Source: CALEMW01 sp964343835 (lineage in GTDB: Bacteria > Krumholzibacteriota > Krumholzibacteriia > LZORAL124-64-63). From it: a stretch of DNA of 64,000 nt. The notes under the pieces are model-generated. The model did no database searches and had not been told where the DNA came from. It saw nothing but the letters and a program-made list of their open reading frames with translations. Shown here in pieces: positions 43,748 through 52,720 of this stretch. The stretch is taken from contig CAYFKR010000001.1 of NCBI GenBank assembly GCA_964343835.1, positions 279,944 through 343,943 of the forward strand. Reading direction: 5' to 3'. Positions within the stretch are counted from its first letter, which is position 1. Each line of letters begins with the position of its first letter. Both the position numbers and the translations under genes were made by a program.

Positions 43748-44955
43748 GCCGCCCCGCCTCCGACCGCGACGTCCTGGCCGTCTCGGGCGTGGCCCACTTC
43801 CTGGCCCACTTCACCATGCTCGCATTCCCGGCCCTGGTGACCGTCCTGGCCGCCGACCTCGGCCTGCCCTTCGACCGCGCCCTGGGCCTGGGCTTCTGGA
43901 TGTACCTGCTGTACGGGCTGGGGTCGCTGCCCGCGGGTGTGATCACCGACTGGTGGGGACGGCCCCGGGCCATGATCGTGGTCTGCCTGGTCGGCATGGC
44001 CGGCTGCTCGCTGTGGGCGGCCGCGGCCGACGGCGTGGGCGCGTTGACGGCGGCCCTGGCCGGTGTCGGGCTCTTCGCCTCCATCTACCATCCCGCCGGC
44101 ATGGCCTGGATCAGCCGCGACGTCGCCCGCCGCGGCTGGGGCCTGGGCGTCAACGGCGTGTACGGCAACCTGGGCGTGATCGCCGCGCCCTTCGCGGCGG
44201 GAGCCCTGGCCACCGCCTTCGGCTGGCGCGCGGTATACGTGGCCCTGGCGGTCCCGGCGGCGGCCGCGGCCGTGTTCGCCCTTCTGCTGGGACGGGGCAC
44301 GAAGCCCGTCCCGCGGCCCGCCCGTCCTGCCGGCGGCGGGCGCCGCACCGCCGCTGCCTTCGCCGTGCTGGCCGTGGCCATGATGTTCGGCGGCCTCGCC
44401 TATCGCGGCCAGACGGTGGTGCTCCCGGCCTGGTTCCAGCAGCGGCTAGGCGTCCTCGAAGGCCTGCTGGGCGGAGCCGACGACGGTGCCGTGCTGGCAG
44501 CGTCGGCCCTCACGTCGCTGGCCTACCTGGCCGGCGCCGTCGGTCAGATGGCGGGCGGTCGTCTCGCCGACCGGCATGACCTCCGCACCGTGTACCTGGG
44601 TTTCCACCTGGCCACCATCCCGGCCCTGCTGGTCATGGCCCGCAGCGACGGCCCGTTGCTGCTGGCGGCGGCTCTCGTCTACTCGTTCTTCGCCTTCGGC
44701 ATGCAGCCGGCGGAGAACTCCCTGGTGGCGGTGCTCACGCCGCCGCGCCTGCGCAGCACCGGCTACGGGCTGAAGTTCGTGATGGTGTTCGGCGTGGGAT
44801 CGCTGGCCGTGAAACTGGCGGGGGAGTGGGAGCGGAGCGAAGGGCTGGGCAGCGTGTTCCCGCGGCTGGCGGGGTTCGAGGTGGGACTGGTGGTCGCGGT
44901 GCTGGTGCTGCTCGTGGTGGGGCGGGGCCTCAGGCTCAGGAACGATCCGCACTAG
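43744..44955 (+). CDS. MFS transporter in the B12 operon
   Basis: This 403-residue protein has about twelve predicted helices. It shows the MFS loop 2-3 motif GVITDWWGRPRAM, GVGLFASIYHPAGMAWISRD and GLGVNGVYGNLGVIAAP, resembling Fsr/fosmidomycin-resistance-type and related exporters. It starts with TTG overlapping the adenosyltransferase stop and appears to be the last gene of the riboswitch-controlled operon before a strong terminator. A role in cobamide-precursor or corrinoid movement is suggested only by location; drug efflux is an alternative. Confidence 0.8.
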   Translation: MSRPASDRDVLAVSGVAHFLAHFTMLAFPALVTVLAADLGLPFDRALGLGFWMYLLYGLGSLPAGVITDWWGRPRAMIVVCLVGMAGCSLWAAAADGVGALTAALAGVGLFASIYHPAGMAWISRDVARRGWGLGVNGVYGNLGVIAAPFAAGALATAFGWRAVYVALAVPAAAAAVFALLLGRGTKPVPRPARPAGGGRRTAAAFAVLAVAMMFGGLAYRGQTVVLPAWFQQRLGVLEGLLGGADDGAVLAASALTSLAYLAGAVGQMAGGRLADRHDLRTVYLGFHLATIPALLVMARSDGPLLLAAALVYSFFAFGMQPAENSLVAVLTPPRLRSTGYGLKFVMVFGVGSLAVKLAGEWERSEGLGSVFPRLAGFEVGLVVAVLVLLVVGRGLRLRNDPH

Positions 44956-44975
44956 TCGCGCCCGGGAGGCAAGGA

Positions 44976-45007
44976 AAAGGGCCCGCCCCACGAGGGGCGG
45001 GCCCTTT
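44976..45007. terminator. Bidirectional terminator
   Basis: AAAGGGCCCGCCCC / GGGGCGGGCCCTTT perfect 14-bp stem (44976-44989 and 44994-45007) with an ACGA loop lies between the converging MFS and ferredoxin genes. A and T tracts on either side serve both directions. Confidence 0.9.
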
Positions 45008-45029
45008 CGATGTCCAGGCGAAGGCGCCC

Positions 45030-45206
45030 TTAGTCGACCATCGAGATGGCCTCGGTCGGGCAGGCCTCCACGCAGGCCTCGCAGTCGGTGCACTCGTCGA
45101 CGTTGACCAGGGCCGTGTCGCCGTCCATGGCGATGGCCTCGGTGGGGCAGGCTTCGACACAGGCTTCGCAGCCGGTGCACTCGTCAGCGTTCACGAAAGC
45201 AGGCAT
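45030..45206 (-). CDS. 2[4Fe-4S] bacterial-type ferredoxin
   Basis: This small 58-residue protein begins MPAFVNADECTGCEAC. It contains two C-x2-C-x2-C-x3-C-P motifs, the first starting at Cys10 and the second at Cys40, each coordinating one [4Fe-4S] cluster. The halves are almost identical: ECT-G/D-CEACVEACPTEAI occurs twice. This indicates a well-preserved internal duplication. It is a soluble low-potential electron carrier. No redox partner gene is adjacent. GGGAG just upstream supports the start. Confidence 0.93.
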   Translation of the reverse strand: MPAFVNADECTGCEACVEACPTEAIAMDGDTALVNVDECTDCEACVEACPTEAISMVD

Positions 45207-45341
45207 GGGAGACTCCCGGGATGAAGTGTTTCTCCGACGCCGTGGGCGTCCTCGATGCGCAAAAAAATCGCCGCTTCGCAGGGTGATGTCAAATCCTGAT
45301 TTCGGATGTTCGAAATTGAGAACCGCTGTCGTTGCAGCGGG

Positions 45342-45794
45342 TCAGAAGGTGCGCCGGACGCCCCTGCAGATCCACAGCACGACGGCCCCCGCCAGCAGGG
45401 CGACGTCACGGAACAGCAGGTCCAGCCCCACCAGGTGACCGCCCTCGGTGCCGAAGCAGCCGCAGGAGATGTCCAGGTCGCGGGACAGGGCCGAGACGAT
45501 GGCCGCCATGAACATCACCAGCATGCCGGAGATGAGCAGCGAGGCCCCGCGCCGCGCGAACCCCAGCACCATGCCCAGCCCGGCCACGAGCTCGAGCCAG
45601 GGCAGCAGCAGGGCCATGGGATGGAGCAGGTCGCCCGACAGGAGCCGGTAGTGGGAGATGGCCCGGGCGAACTCGTCGGGGTGGAGGATCTTGTCGAACG
45701 AGGCGTACACGAACGTGCCGCCCACCAGGAAGCGGATGATCAGCTCCAGCCAGTCGGGCAGCACGATGCCGCGGGCGCGCGCGTCACCGCTCAT
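45342..45794 (-). CDS. MauE/DoxX-family membrane protein
   Basis: This 150-residue protein has four predicted helices (LELIIRFLVGGTFVYASFDKI, PMALLLPWLELVAGLGMVLG, LLISGMLVMFMAAIVSA, VALLAGAVVLWI) and the MauE-type DISCGCFGTEGG motif with a possible redox Cys pair. MauE-like proteins take part in periplasmic disulfide and protein maturation chemistry. The ATG overlaps the stop of the rhodanese-like gene, and DUF1573 lies upstream. The operon order DUF1573 - rhodanese-like - MauE suggests a periplasmic thiol or sulfur-handling unit of undefined function. Confidence 0.85.
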   Translation of the reverse strand: MSGDARARGIVLPDWLELIIRFLVGGTFVYASFDKILHPDEFARAISHYRLLSGDLLHPMALLLPWLELVAGLGMVLGFARRGASLLISGMLVMFMAAIVSALSRDLDISCGCFGTEGGHLVGLDLLFRDVALLAGAVVLWICRGVRRTF

Positions 45795-46297
45795 GGGCCG
45801 GCCTCCGGGGCGGGGGAGAGGTCGCCGCCGGCGTCGCTCCACGTGCCGAGGTCGCCGCGGAGCACCGACAGGTCGGTGAATCCCCGCTCGCGCAGGCGTT
45901 CCACCACGGGCTCCAGCAGGAGCAGGTTGCCGTCGCCGTAGAGGATGAGCGGGTCCTCGGGGGCCAGGAAGTCGAAGACCTCGCGCAGGTCGGCGTCGAA
46001 AGTGTCCTGACGCAGGATGAAGGCGCCGGGGATGGCCTCGCGCACCGGAGCGTCGGGGCGGGTGTCCACGAAGACGTGCTGGCCGGCCTCGTACAGGGGC
46101 ACGGCCTGGGCGGCGGTCAGGAGCTCGGCGTTCAGGTCCAGCTCGTAGAGGGAGAGGTCGGCCTTCATGGGCAGCCGCGGCGTGCGCACCACCCACGACG
46201 CCGTCGCCAGCACCACCGTGATGCCCAGCAGCAGCAGGGCCTCGCGCCAGGCGGGCGAGGGGGGGAACTCGCGGACGGGGCGGGTGGGCGCGCTCAT
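45791..46297 (-). CDS. Membrane-anchored rhodanese-like protein without active-site cysteine
   Basis: This 168-residue protein has one N-terminal helix (ALLLLGITVVLATASWVV) and a periplasmic rhodanese-like domain. The domain shows ELLTAAQAVPLYEAGQHVFVDTRP, an IPGAFIL segment and VVERLRERGFTDLSVLRGDLGTW. The catalytic loop, normally Cys-x-x-G-x-R after the central strand, reads LYGDGNLL and has no cysteine, so sulfurtransferase activity is not expected. It may bind a partner or act as a scaffold. Start and stop overlap the neighbouring genes by 1 and 4 nt. Confidence 0.8.
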   Translation of the reverse strand: MSAPTRPVREFPPSPAWREALLLLGITVVLATASWVVRTPRLPMKADLSLYELDLNAELLTAAQAVPLYEAGQHVFVDTRPDAPVREAIPGAFILRQDTFDADLREVFDFLAPEDPLILYGDGNLLLLEPVVERLRERGFTDLSVLRGDLGTWSDAGGDLSPAPEAGP

Positions 46298-47349
46298 CAG
46301 ATCCTCAGCAGGTACATGATGTCGGCCTCGAACACCGGCAGCTCGGGCTGGTCGGTGACCACGCGCAGCACGCCCTTCATGCGGCCCTTGGCCTCCACGG
46401 CGCGGGGGTCGTCGTTGGGCAGGGGCGTGCCCTCGATGGTGATGTTGATGAACCCGGTGTGCTCGCTCTTGACGACCTCGGTGACCTGGAAGCCCGGCAG
46501 GTCGATGGTGGCCTCGGTGACCTTCAGGCCGTAGCCCTCGGGCATCTTGAGCTGGAACATGCGGGTCATGGCCTGGTCGCGGCGCACGTAGCGGAAGTTG
46601 TGCTTGGCCGGGAAGAGCTCCACGTCCGCCAGGATGCGGCCGGAGACCTCCAGGTCGAAGGTGGGCACCTCGGGCACGTTGGTGCCGAAGGTCAGGATCT
46701 CGCGGATCACGCCGGGGGGCACGTCGTCGCGCACCGTCACCAGGATGTCCTTGTCCCAGGGCAGGTGGGTCTTGCCGCCCTTGATGGTGATCTCGAAGAT
46801 GCTCTCGTCCACGCGGATGGGCGTGATCTCCAGGGCGACCTTGTCGGTGCTCTGCAGGTTCACCATTCGCGAGCCGGCCTCCGCCGCGCGGGCGCTGCCG
46901 AAGCCCAGCATCTTGTTGCCGGGGTTGAACACCAGCGGCACCTTCACGAAGGCCGTCACGGGGATCTCCAGCACGGGCTCGGCGGGGTCGTTGGTGTGCA
47001 CGCGCACCATCTTGACCTGGTTGCCCTGGAAGGTCTTGCTGTTGAACGAGACCTCCATGGTGGTGCTGGCGCCCGGGGCCAGCCGGTCGGCGGCGGGGGC
47101 GGCCACGGTGCAGCCGCAGGTGCTCTCCACGTTGTCGATGACGAGCTCGGCGCCGCCCTCGTTGGTGATGGTCACCGTCTGGACGCGGGCCTCCTGCTGG
47201 ACCAGGGTGCCGAAGTCCAGGGACTGGGGCTCCACCTTGATGGCCGGGAAGCCGCCCTGGGCGGACGCCGCGGCGGCGGACAGGAGCAGACAGGCGAGGA
47301 TCGTCGTCGCGGCGACGGTGCGCCGGCGTGCGGTGATGGTCTGGATCAT
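46297..47349 (-). CDS. DUF1573 (HYDIN/ASPM-like Ig) secreted protein
   Basis: The product is 350 residues. A signal peptide (1-30, LACLLLSAAAASAQG) precedes a DUF1573 domain with VEPQSLDFGTLVQQEARVQTV and the conserved NVESTCGCTVA motif. A further Ig-like repeat with similar strands (FEITIKGGKTHLPWDKDI and NITIEGTPLPNDDPRA) follows. The CGC motif may coordinate metal or form a disulfide. The protein is exported and is first in the three-gene operon with the rhodanese-like and MauE genes. Function is unknown across the family. Confidence 0.85.
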   Translation of the reverse strand: MIQTITARRRTVAATTILACLLLSAAAASAQGGFPAIKVEPQSLDFGTLVQQEARVQTVTITNEGGAELVIDNVESTCGCTVAAPAADRLAPGASTTMEVSFNSKTFQGNQVKMVRVHTNDPAEPVLEIPVTAFVKVPLVFNPGNKMLGFGSARAAEAGSRMVNLQSTDKVALEITPIRVDESIFEITIKGGKTHLPWDKDILVTVRDDVPPGVIREILTFGTNVPEVPTFDLEVSGRILADVELFPAKHNFRYVRRDQAMTRMFQLKMPEGYGLKVTEATIDLPGFQVTEVVKSEHTGFINITIEGTPLPNDDPRAVEAKGRMKGVLRVVTDQPELPVFEADIMYLLRI

Positions 47350-47526
47350 GATTCTGGGCTCCGTGCAAGGCTCAGGGGTTTCGGGAACCGGGCGTCCCGG
47401 AGGAAACAAGAAAACCCCGAAGCGGTTCCGGGACAAGTCGGCGGGGATCATTTCACACTTCCCGGTGGCGGCGCAAGGGGGTACTGTGCCCGCAGGACGC
47501 CACGAGAGGAGACGGCCCTGGGCCCG

Positions 47527-48555
47527 ATGTACGACGATCCCCGCAAACGAGGCTACGGACACGCCCTGCGCGGCGTGGTGCTTCTGGCGCTGCTGATCGT
47601 GCTCGGAAGCATCGGGTTCGTGGTGCTCGAGGGCCTTTCGCCCCTCGACGCCCTCTACATGACCGTCATCACCATCAGCACCGTCGGGTTCGGAGAGGTG
47701 AAGCCTCTTTCGGACGCGGGGCACGTGATGATCATGGGCCTGATCATCGTGGGCCTGGGCCTGGTGACGTACACCGTGGGCGCGTTCGCGTCCCTCCTGG
47801 TGGAGGGACAGATCCAGAAGCTGGTCGGGAGGCGCATGATGCGCAGGGAACTGGACGCCATCCGGAATCACTACATCGTGTGCGGCTACGGGCGCATGGG
47901 GAAGATCGTCTGCGAGGAGCTGATCCACGAGGGCAAGCCCCACGTGATCGTGACCCTGGACGAGGAAGAGGGCGAGGAGCTGCGCGAGGCCGGACGCCTG
48001 TGCATCACCGGCGACGCCACCGAGGACGACATCCTCCAGCTCGCCGGAGTGGAGCGGGCCACGGCCCTGGTGGCCACCGCCTCGAGCGACGTGGACAACC
48101 TCTACATCACCCTCTCGGCCCGTGAACTCTCCCGCAGCGCGAACCCCGGCATGTACATCCTGGCCCGCGCCAGCGAGGACAAGGCCGGCCGCAAGATCAT
48201 GCGCGCCGGCGCCGACCGCGTGATCTCGCCCTACCGCATCGGCGGCAGCCGTCTGGTGCAGGCCCTGCTGCGCCCCAAGGTCTACGACTACATGGAAGTG
48301 GTCATGTCCGGCTCGGGCATGGAGCTCCAGATCGAGGAGTTCGTGGTGAGCGGCAGCGACCCCCTGGCCGGCGCCGCCGTGCGCGACACCGACCTGCGCT
48401 CCGAGTACGACGTGATCATCATCGGCATCAGCGGGTCGGACGGCGTGATGGCCTTCAACCCCGGCCCCGCCCACGTGATCGACGAGGGGGACACCCTCAT
48501 CGTGCTGGGCGCCAAGGCGCAGCTCCAGCGCCTGGAGAAGCGGTTCCGACAGTAG
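47527..48555 (+). CDS. Two-TM potassium channel with RCK/TrkA domains
   Basis: The product is 342 residues. Two helices flank a pore loop with selectivity filter TVGFGE (52-57). A cytoplasmic RCK/TrkA-N Rossmann domain begins YIVCGYGRMGK (Gly120-Gly125), and a TrkA-C domain follows from about residue 265. The architecture is that of MthK/GsuK-like ligand-gated K+ channels. Nucleotide or Ca2+ gating cannot be specified. The ATG is chosen at the start of the basic leader. The candidate ribosome-binding site is 14 nt away, so an alternative CTG start 9 nt upstream is possible. Confidence 0.93.
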   Translation: MYDDPRKRGYGHALRGVVLLALLIVLGSIGFVVLEGLSPLDALYMTVITISTVGFGEVKPLSDAGHVMIMGLIIVGLGLVTYTVGAFASLLVEGQIQKLVGRRMMRRELDAIRNHYIVCGYGRMGKIVCEELIHEGKPHVIVTLDEEEGEELREAGRLCITGDATEDDILQLAGVERATALVATASSDVDNLYITLSARELSRSANPGMYILARASEDKAGRKIMRAGADRVISPYRIGGSRLVQALLRPKVYDYMEVVMSGSGMELQIEEFVVSGSDPLAGAAVRDTDLRSEYDVIIIGISGSDGVMAFNPGPAHVIDEGDTLIVLGAKAQLQRLEKRFRQ

Positions 48556-48662
48556 GACCCCGCCCACGCAGGAACCCCGGGCCCCCGACGGGGTTGTCCG
48601 GGAAGCCCCGCCGCGCTATCCTGAACGTTCGCGCCCCTGCGACACCATCCCGGAGCGGATCC

Positions 48663-50699
48663 ATGACCCATGCCAAGACCATCCTGCTGACTGCCGCGCT
48701 GCTGTGCGCGGCCGTGGCCGTCCACGCCGCCGACGAGGGCGATCGCCCCGGCGACGATCACGGCTGCCTCGCCGCCGCCAAGGCCCGCCACCTGGCCCTC
48801 AAGAATCTCAACGACGTGGCCGAGGGCACCCTGGGCTACGATGTGCGCCACTGGCGCCTGGATGTGACGGTCGACCCGGTGGCCCGCACCTTCGGCGGCA
48901 CCGTCTTCGTGCGGTTCGCGCCGCTGACCGATCTGGTGGACGGTTTCGTGCTGGACAGCAGCGGCCTGGCCATCCGCGGCGTGGAGCACCACTCCGGGGC
49001 CCTGGACTACACCGCCGCCGGCGACAGCCTGGTGATCGACCTGCCCGTGGGCCAGCCCGGCGCCGCGGTCATGGCCGAGGACAGCCTCACCGTCACCTTC
49101 GAGGGCCTGCTGAATCCCGTGGGCGAGTTCCACGGCAACGGCTTCTCCGTGACCCCCTGGACCGAGGGCGACGGCCTGGCCGTGGACACCATGAGCCAGC
49201 CCGAGTGGGCCCGCACCTGGTGGCCCACCAAGGACCGCCCCGGCGACAAGGCCACCGTGGAGATCAGCGTGACCGTGCCGAGCGGATGGTCCGGCGTCTC
49301 CCTGGGCCGCCTCGCCGGCGTGACCGACAACGGCGACGGCACCGACACCTGGAGCTGGGTCACCGAGCACGCGGTGTCCACCTACCTGGTCTCCCTGGCC
49401 GTCAGCGAGTACGTGCATTTCGGCGAGATCTGCCACGCCCCGCTGAGCGGCAACATCCCCTTCGAGCACTGGGTCTATCCCCACGACGAGGCCGACGCCC
49501 GCGAGGACTTCTCCAACCTCTGCGACATGATGGCCTTCATGGAGAACACCGTCGGCGCCTACCCCTTCGCCGACGAGAAGTACGGCCACGCCGAGTTCAT
49601 GTCCATGCGCAACGGCGCCATGGAGCACCAGACCCTCACCAGCTACGGCCACGGCCTGATCCGCGGCGATCAATCCTACGACTGGGTCATGATGCACGAG
49701 CTGGCCCACCAGTGGTTCGGCGATTCGGTGGGTCCGGCGAGCTGGAAGGACATCTGGCTCAACGAGGGCTTCGCCACCTATTTCGAGGCCCTGTGGCACG
49801 AACACCTCAACGGTTTCGACGGCGACCAGGGCTACCTGTGGTACATGGACGACCTGCTGTGGCGCACGTCCCTGTGGGAGGGCTACACCCCGGTCTACGA
49901 CGCCTTCCCGATCCTGGACCGCGTCGTGTACAACAAGGGCGCCTGGATCCTCCACATGCTCCGCGGCCGCATGCGCATCGAGACCGGCGACGACACCGCC
50001 TTCTTCCAGCTCCTGAGCGACTGGGCCAACGACCCCGACAACGCCGGCGGCACGGCCACCACCCAGGACTTCATCACCATGGCCTCGATCGCCGTGGACC
50101 GAAACCTGGACTCCTTCCTGTGGCCCTACCTGTCCTTCGACACGGTGCCGCACCTGGTCATCGCCCACCGCGCCGCCGACGGCCCCAACGGCGCCGACAC
50201 CCGCGCCGAACTCTCGGTGCGCGACACGGCCCCGGTCCTGTTCGCCAACATCTACCCGGTGCGCATCACCACCGAGTCCGGCACCCACTGGCGCACGCTG
50301 GAGGTGTCCCAGGGCAGCGGCGAGGCCACGTGGGACTTCCTGGAGCCGGTGCTGGACGTGGAACTGGACCCGCAGGAGTGGCTGATCTGGCGCGGCGAGG
50401 AGTCGCCCCCGGCGACCCTGCGCATCGTGTCGGTGTCGCCGTCGGTGATGAGCGACGAGACCACCATCACCGTCCACCTGGAGGACGACTCGAACCTGAC
50501 CTTCGCCGTCTACGACGTGCGCGGCCGCCGCGTGGCCTACCAGGACATGGGCGCGGTGTCGGGTTCCCTGGTGGACGACATCGACTTCACCTGGAACGGC
50601 CGCGACACCGCCGGCCGCCGACTGCCGTCGGGCACCTACTGGATCAAGCTTGAGGGCGCCGGCCGCGAGGCCGTGTCGCGCCTGACCATCGTCCACTGA
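48663..50699 (+). CDS. Secreted M1-family zinc metallopeptidase with FlgD-like C-terminal domain
   Basis: This 678-residue protein has a signal peptide at 1-21 (LLTAALLCAAVAVHAA). The M1 domain has HELAH (345-349) with ligand Glu368 in LNEGFAT, the exopeptidase-type GAMEH motif (RNGAMEHQT) and the catalytic Tyr in VYNKGAW. The C-terminal ~85 residues (RIVSVSPSVMSDETTITVHL, VYDVRGRRV, PSGTYWIKL) form a divergent FlgD-like module without NPFNP. It is shorter than the M1 enzyme at 4 kb and lacks its linker domain. The two are paralogues. GGAG precedes the ATG. The sulfatase-like gene starts 16 nt later. Confidence 0.94.
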   Translation: MTHAKTILLTAALLCAAVAVHAADEGDRPGDDHGCLAAAKARHLALKNLNDVAEGTLGYDVRHWRLDVTVDPVARTFGGTVFVRFAPLTDLVDGFVLDSSGLAIRGVEHHSGALDYTAAGDSLVIDLPVGQPGAAVMAEDSLTVTFEGLLNPVGEFHGNGFSVTPWTEGDGLAVDTMSQPEWARTWWPTKDRPGDKATVEISVTVPSGWSGVSLGRLAGVTDNGDGTDTWSWVTEHAVSTYLVSLAVSEYVHFGEICHAPLSGNIPFEHWVYPHDEADAREDFSNLCDMMAFMENTVGAYPFADEKYGHAEFMSMRNGAMEHQTLTSYGHGLIRGDQSYDWVMMHELAHQWFGDSVGPASWKDIWLNEGFATYFEALWHEHLNGFDGDQGYLWYMDDLLWRTSLWEGYTPVYDAFPILDRVVYNKGAWILHMLRGRMRIETGDDTAFFQLLSDWANDPDNAGGTATTQDFITMASIAVDRNLDSFLWPYLSFDTVPHLVIAHRAADGPNGADTRAELSVRDTAPVLFANIYPVRITTESGTHWRTLEVSQGSGEATWDFLEPVLDVELDPQEWLIWRGEESPPATLRIVSVSPSVMSDETTITVHLEDDSNLTFAVYDVRGRRVAYQDMGAVSGSLVDDIDFTWNGRDTAGRRLPSGTYWIKLEGAGREAVSRLTIVH

Positions 50700-50715
50700 C
50701 CACGAGAGCGGACCC

Positions 50716-52119
50716 ATGACCCGACGTGTGCGCATGATTCTGAAGATTCTGGTGACGTTCCTGCTGGTGGCGGTCCTCGCGACCGCCGCCGTCGCCGCCC
50801 GCCCCGCCTCGCGCGGCCTGCCCCACGTGTTGATCATCGCCATCGACACGTGGCGCGGCGACCACCTGGCCGCCGGCGGCAACGACTGGATCAAGACCCC
50901 CCACATGGACGCCCTTGCCGCCGACGGCGTGCTGTTCACCCGCTGCTTCAGCACCGCGCCGTGGACCCTGCCGTCGTTCGCCAGCATCTACACGGGGTTG
51001 ACGCCCCATCGTCACGGGGCCATCGGCGGCGACTACCAGCGCCTGGGCGACGACCACCACACCCTCGCCGAGTACTTCGACCAGGCCGGCTACCGCACGT
51101 CCGGCTACGTGAGCATCAACTACCTGTCGCCGGCGTTCGGCATGGGCCAGGGCTTCAACGGCCAGGCCCCGGCCGGCCTGGACCCGGACCTGGACCGTGC
51201 CAGCCGCATCACCTGGCTGGGCCTGGAGACCCTGCGCACCGTGGACATGCGCCAGCCCCAGTTCCTGTTCCTCCACTACTTCGACGTGCACGCCCCCTAC
51301 GACCCGCCCGCCCCCTGGACCCGCATGTACTACGAGGGCGACGAGCGGGCCTCCGGCACGTCGGTGCTGTCGTTCCTGCGCTCGGACCGCAACAAGGCCG
51401 ACAACAAGGACAGCGAGATGTACGACTGGCTCGAGGGCGTCACGGACCTCGAGTTCGGCGTGAAGGAGTACGCGGCGGGCGTGAGCTACGTGGACGACCA
51501 CTTGGGCCAGCTCACGACGTACCTCAAGAGCGAGGGCCTGTACGACGACACCATGATCGTGGTGGTCAGCGATCACGGCGAGCACCTGGGCGAGCACGAC
51601 CTGTGGTTCACCCACGCCGAGCCCTACCAGGAATGCCTGCACGTGCCCCTGTTCATCAAGTTCCCCGGCAACGCCTTCTCAGGCCAGGTGCTGGACAACC
51701 CCGTGTCCACCATGGACGTCATGCCCACCATCCTGGAATCCCTGAGCATCCGCCCGCCCGACGTGGACGGCCGCAGCCTGCTGAGCCTGTGCGCCGGGCG
51801 CGGCGGCGCCACCGGCTCGCTGCTGGTGGCCGAGCAGGGCTCCGATCCCGACGACTTCTCCAAGACCCTCATCGACTGGCCCTGGAAGCTGATGGCCGTG
51901 CGCGAGGGAGGGGAGACGACCTACCGACTCTACAACCTCAACGACGACCCCGGCGAGACCCGGAACGTGGCGGCCAAGTTCGCAGCCAAGGCGAAGAGGA
52001 TGGAGCGGAGGCTGTGGCGTGTGTTCGATCCGGAGTCGCCGTTGGTGGAGGGGCGGATGCCGATCGCGGCCGATGTGGATGAGGAGACGCGGAGGAAGTT
52101 GGAGGCGTTGGGGTATTGA
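50716..52119 (+). CDS. Exported sulfatase-like alkaline-phosphatase-superfamily hydrolase
   Basis: This 467-residue protein has an N-terminal signal or anchor (ILVTFLLVAVLATAAVA). The sulfatase fold has metal motif LIIAIDTWRGDHL, STAPWTLPSFASIYTG, VVVSDHGEHLGEHDLW and the late LYNLNDDPGETRN. The formylglycine motif C/S-x-P-x-R is absent. The region reads TAPWTLPS, so a Thr or Ser nucleophile, as in phosphotransferase or phosphonate-hydrolase relatives, is more likely than a true sulfatase. No anaerobic maturase is nearby. It may be cotranscribed with the upstream M1 peptidase gene. Confidence 0.85.
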   Translation: MTRRVRMILKILVTFLLVAVLATAAVAARPASRGLPHVLIIAIDTWRGDHLAAGGNDWIKTPHMDALAADGVLFTRCFSTAPWTLPSFASIYTGLTPHRHGAIGGDYQRLGDDHHTLAEYFDQAGYRTSGYVSINYLSPAFGMGQGFNGQAPAGLDPDLDRASRITWLGLETLRTVDMRQPQFLFLHYFDVHAPYDPPAPWTRMYYEGDERASGTSVLSFLRSDRNKADNKDSEMYDWLEGVTDLEFGVKEYAAGVSYVDDHLGQLTTYLKSEGLYDDTMIVVVSDHGEHLGEHDLWFTHAEPYQECLHVPLFIKFPGNAFSGQVLDNPVSTMDVMPTILESLSIRPPDVDGRSLLSLCAGRGGATGSLLVAEQGSDPDDFSKTLIDWPWKLMAVREGGETTYRLYNLNDDPGETRNVAAKFAAKAKRMERRLWRVFDPESPLVEGRMPIAADVDEETRRKLEALGY

Positions 52120-52233
52120 CGGTCTGCTGATTGCATATCTCTCAGGGCCGGGGACTTGTCTGTAACCTGTAAGGCGTTCCGGCGTCGAATATTGCACCCC
52201 CGATACAGAGAACTTCAGCGTCAGGAGCTGATC

Positions 52234-52647
52234 ATGTTCAATGCGAAAATCATGGTGAAATGGTGGGCGATGCTTGCGTTCTGCGCGGCCGTCGCGCTGA
52301 CGGGCTGCTCGTCCGACCCGACGAGCCCCGGTATCGAGCCGGAGATCATCAACGGTACGGAGTCGTTCGAATTCCAGGTGTCGTCGGTGAGCAACTACAC
52401 GGGGACTTTGAGCTACGTGTGGGACAACGCCAGTACCACCGCGTCGGTGGATCATTCATGTTCGGTGTCGTCGGGGACGGCGCGGCTGGTGATCACGGAT
52501 GCGGATGGGACGACGGTTTATGACCGGTCGCTGGCGACGGACGGGAGCTTTGAGACGGATCCCGGGACCGCCGGTGACTGGACGTTGCGGGTCGTGCTGG
52601 ACGGGATGAGCGGGGACCTGAACTTCAGGGCGGACGAAGGATCCTGA
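52234..52647 (+). CDS. Small lipoprotein of unknown function
   Basis: This 137-residue protein has a lipobox LTGC at about residues 22-25 following MLAFCAAVALTG. The remainder is Ser/Thr/Asp-rich and beta-strand-like (FEFQVSSVSNYTGTLSYVW, ARLVITDADGTTVYDRSL, WTLRVVLDGMSGDLNF), resembling a single Ig- or pre-peptidase C-like domain. CAGGAG before the ATG supports the start. No neighbour suggests its role. It ends at a strong terminator. Confidence 0.65.
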   Translation: MFNAKIMVKWWAMLAFCAAVALTGCSSDPTSPGIEPEIINGTESFEFQVSSVSNYTGTLSYVWDNASTTASVDHSCSVSSGTARLVITDADGTTVYDRSLATDGSFETDPGTAGDWTLRVVLDGMSGDLNFRADEGS

Positions 52648-52666
52648 CAAAGGGTCCGAACGGGAG

Positions 52667-52702
52667 CGGGGGCCGGACGGGATGTCCGGCCCCCGTTTGT
52701 TT
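52667..52702. terminator. Rho-independent terminator between converging genes
   Basis: CGGGGGCCGGAC / GTCCGGCCCCCG perfect 12-bp stem (52667-52678 and 52684-52695) followed by TTTGTTT. Confidence 0.88.
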
Positions 52703-52720
52703 GCTGGCTCAGGGAGGGGC

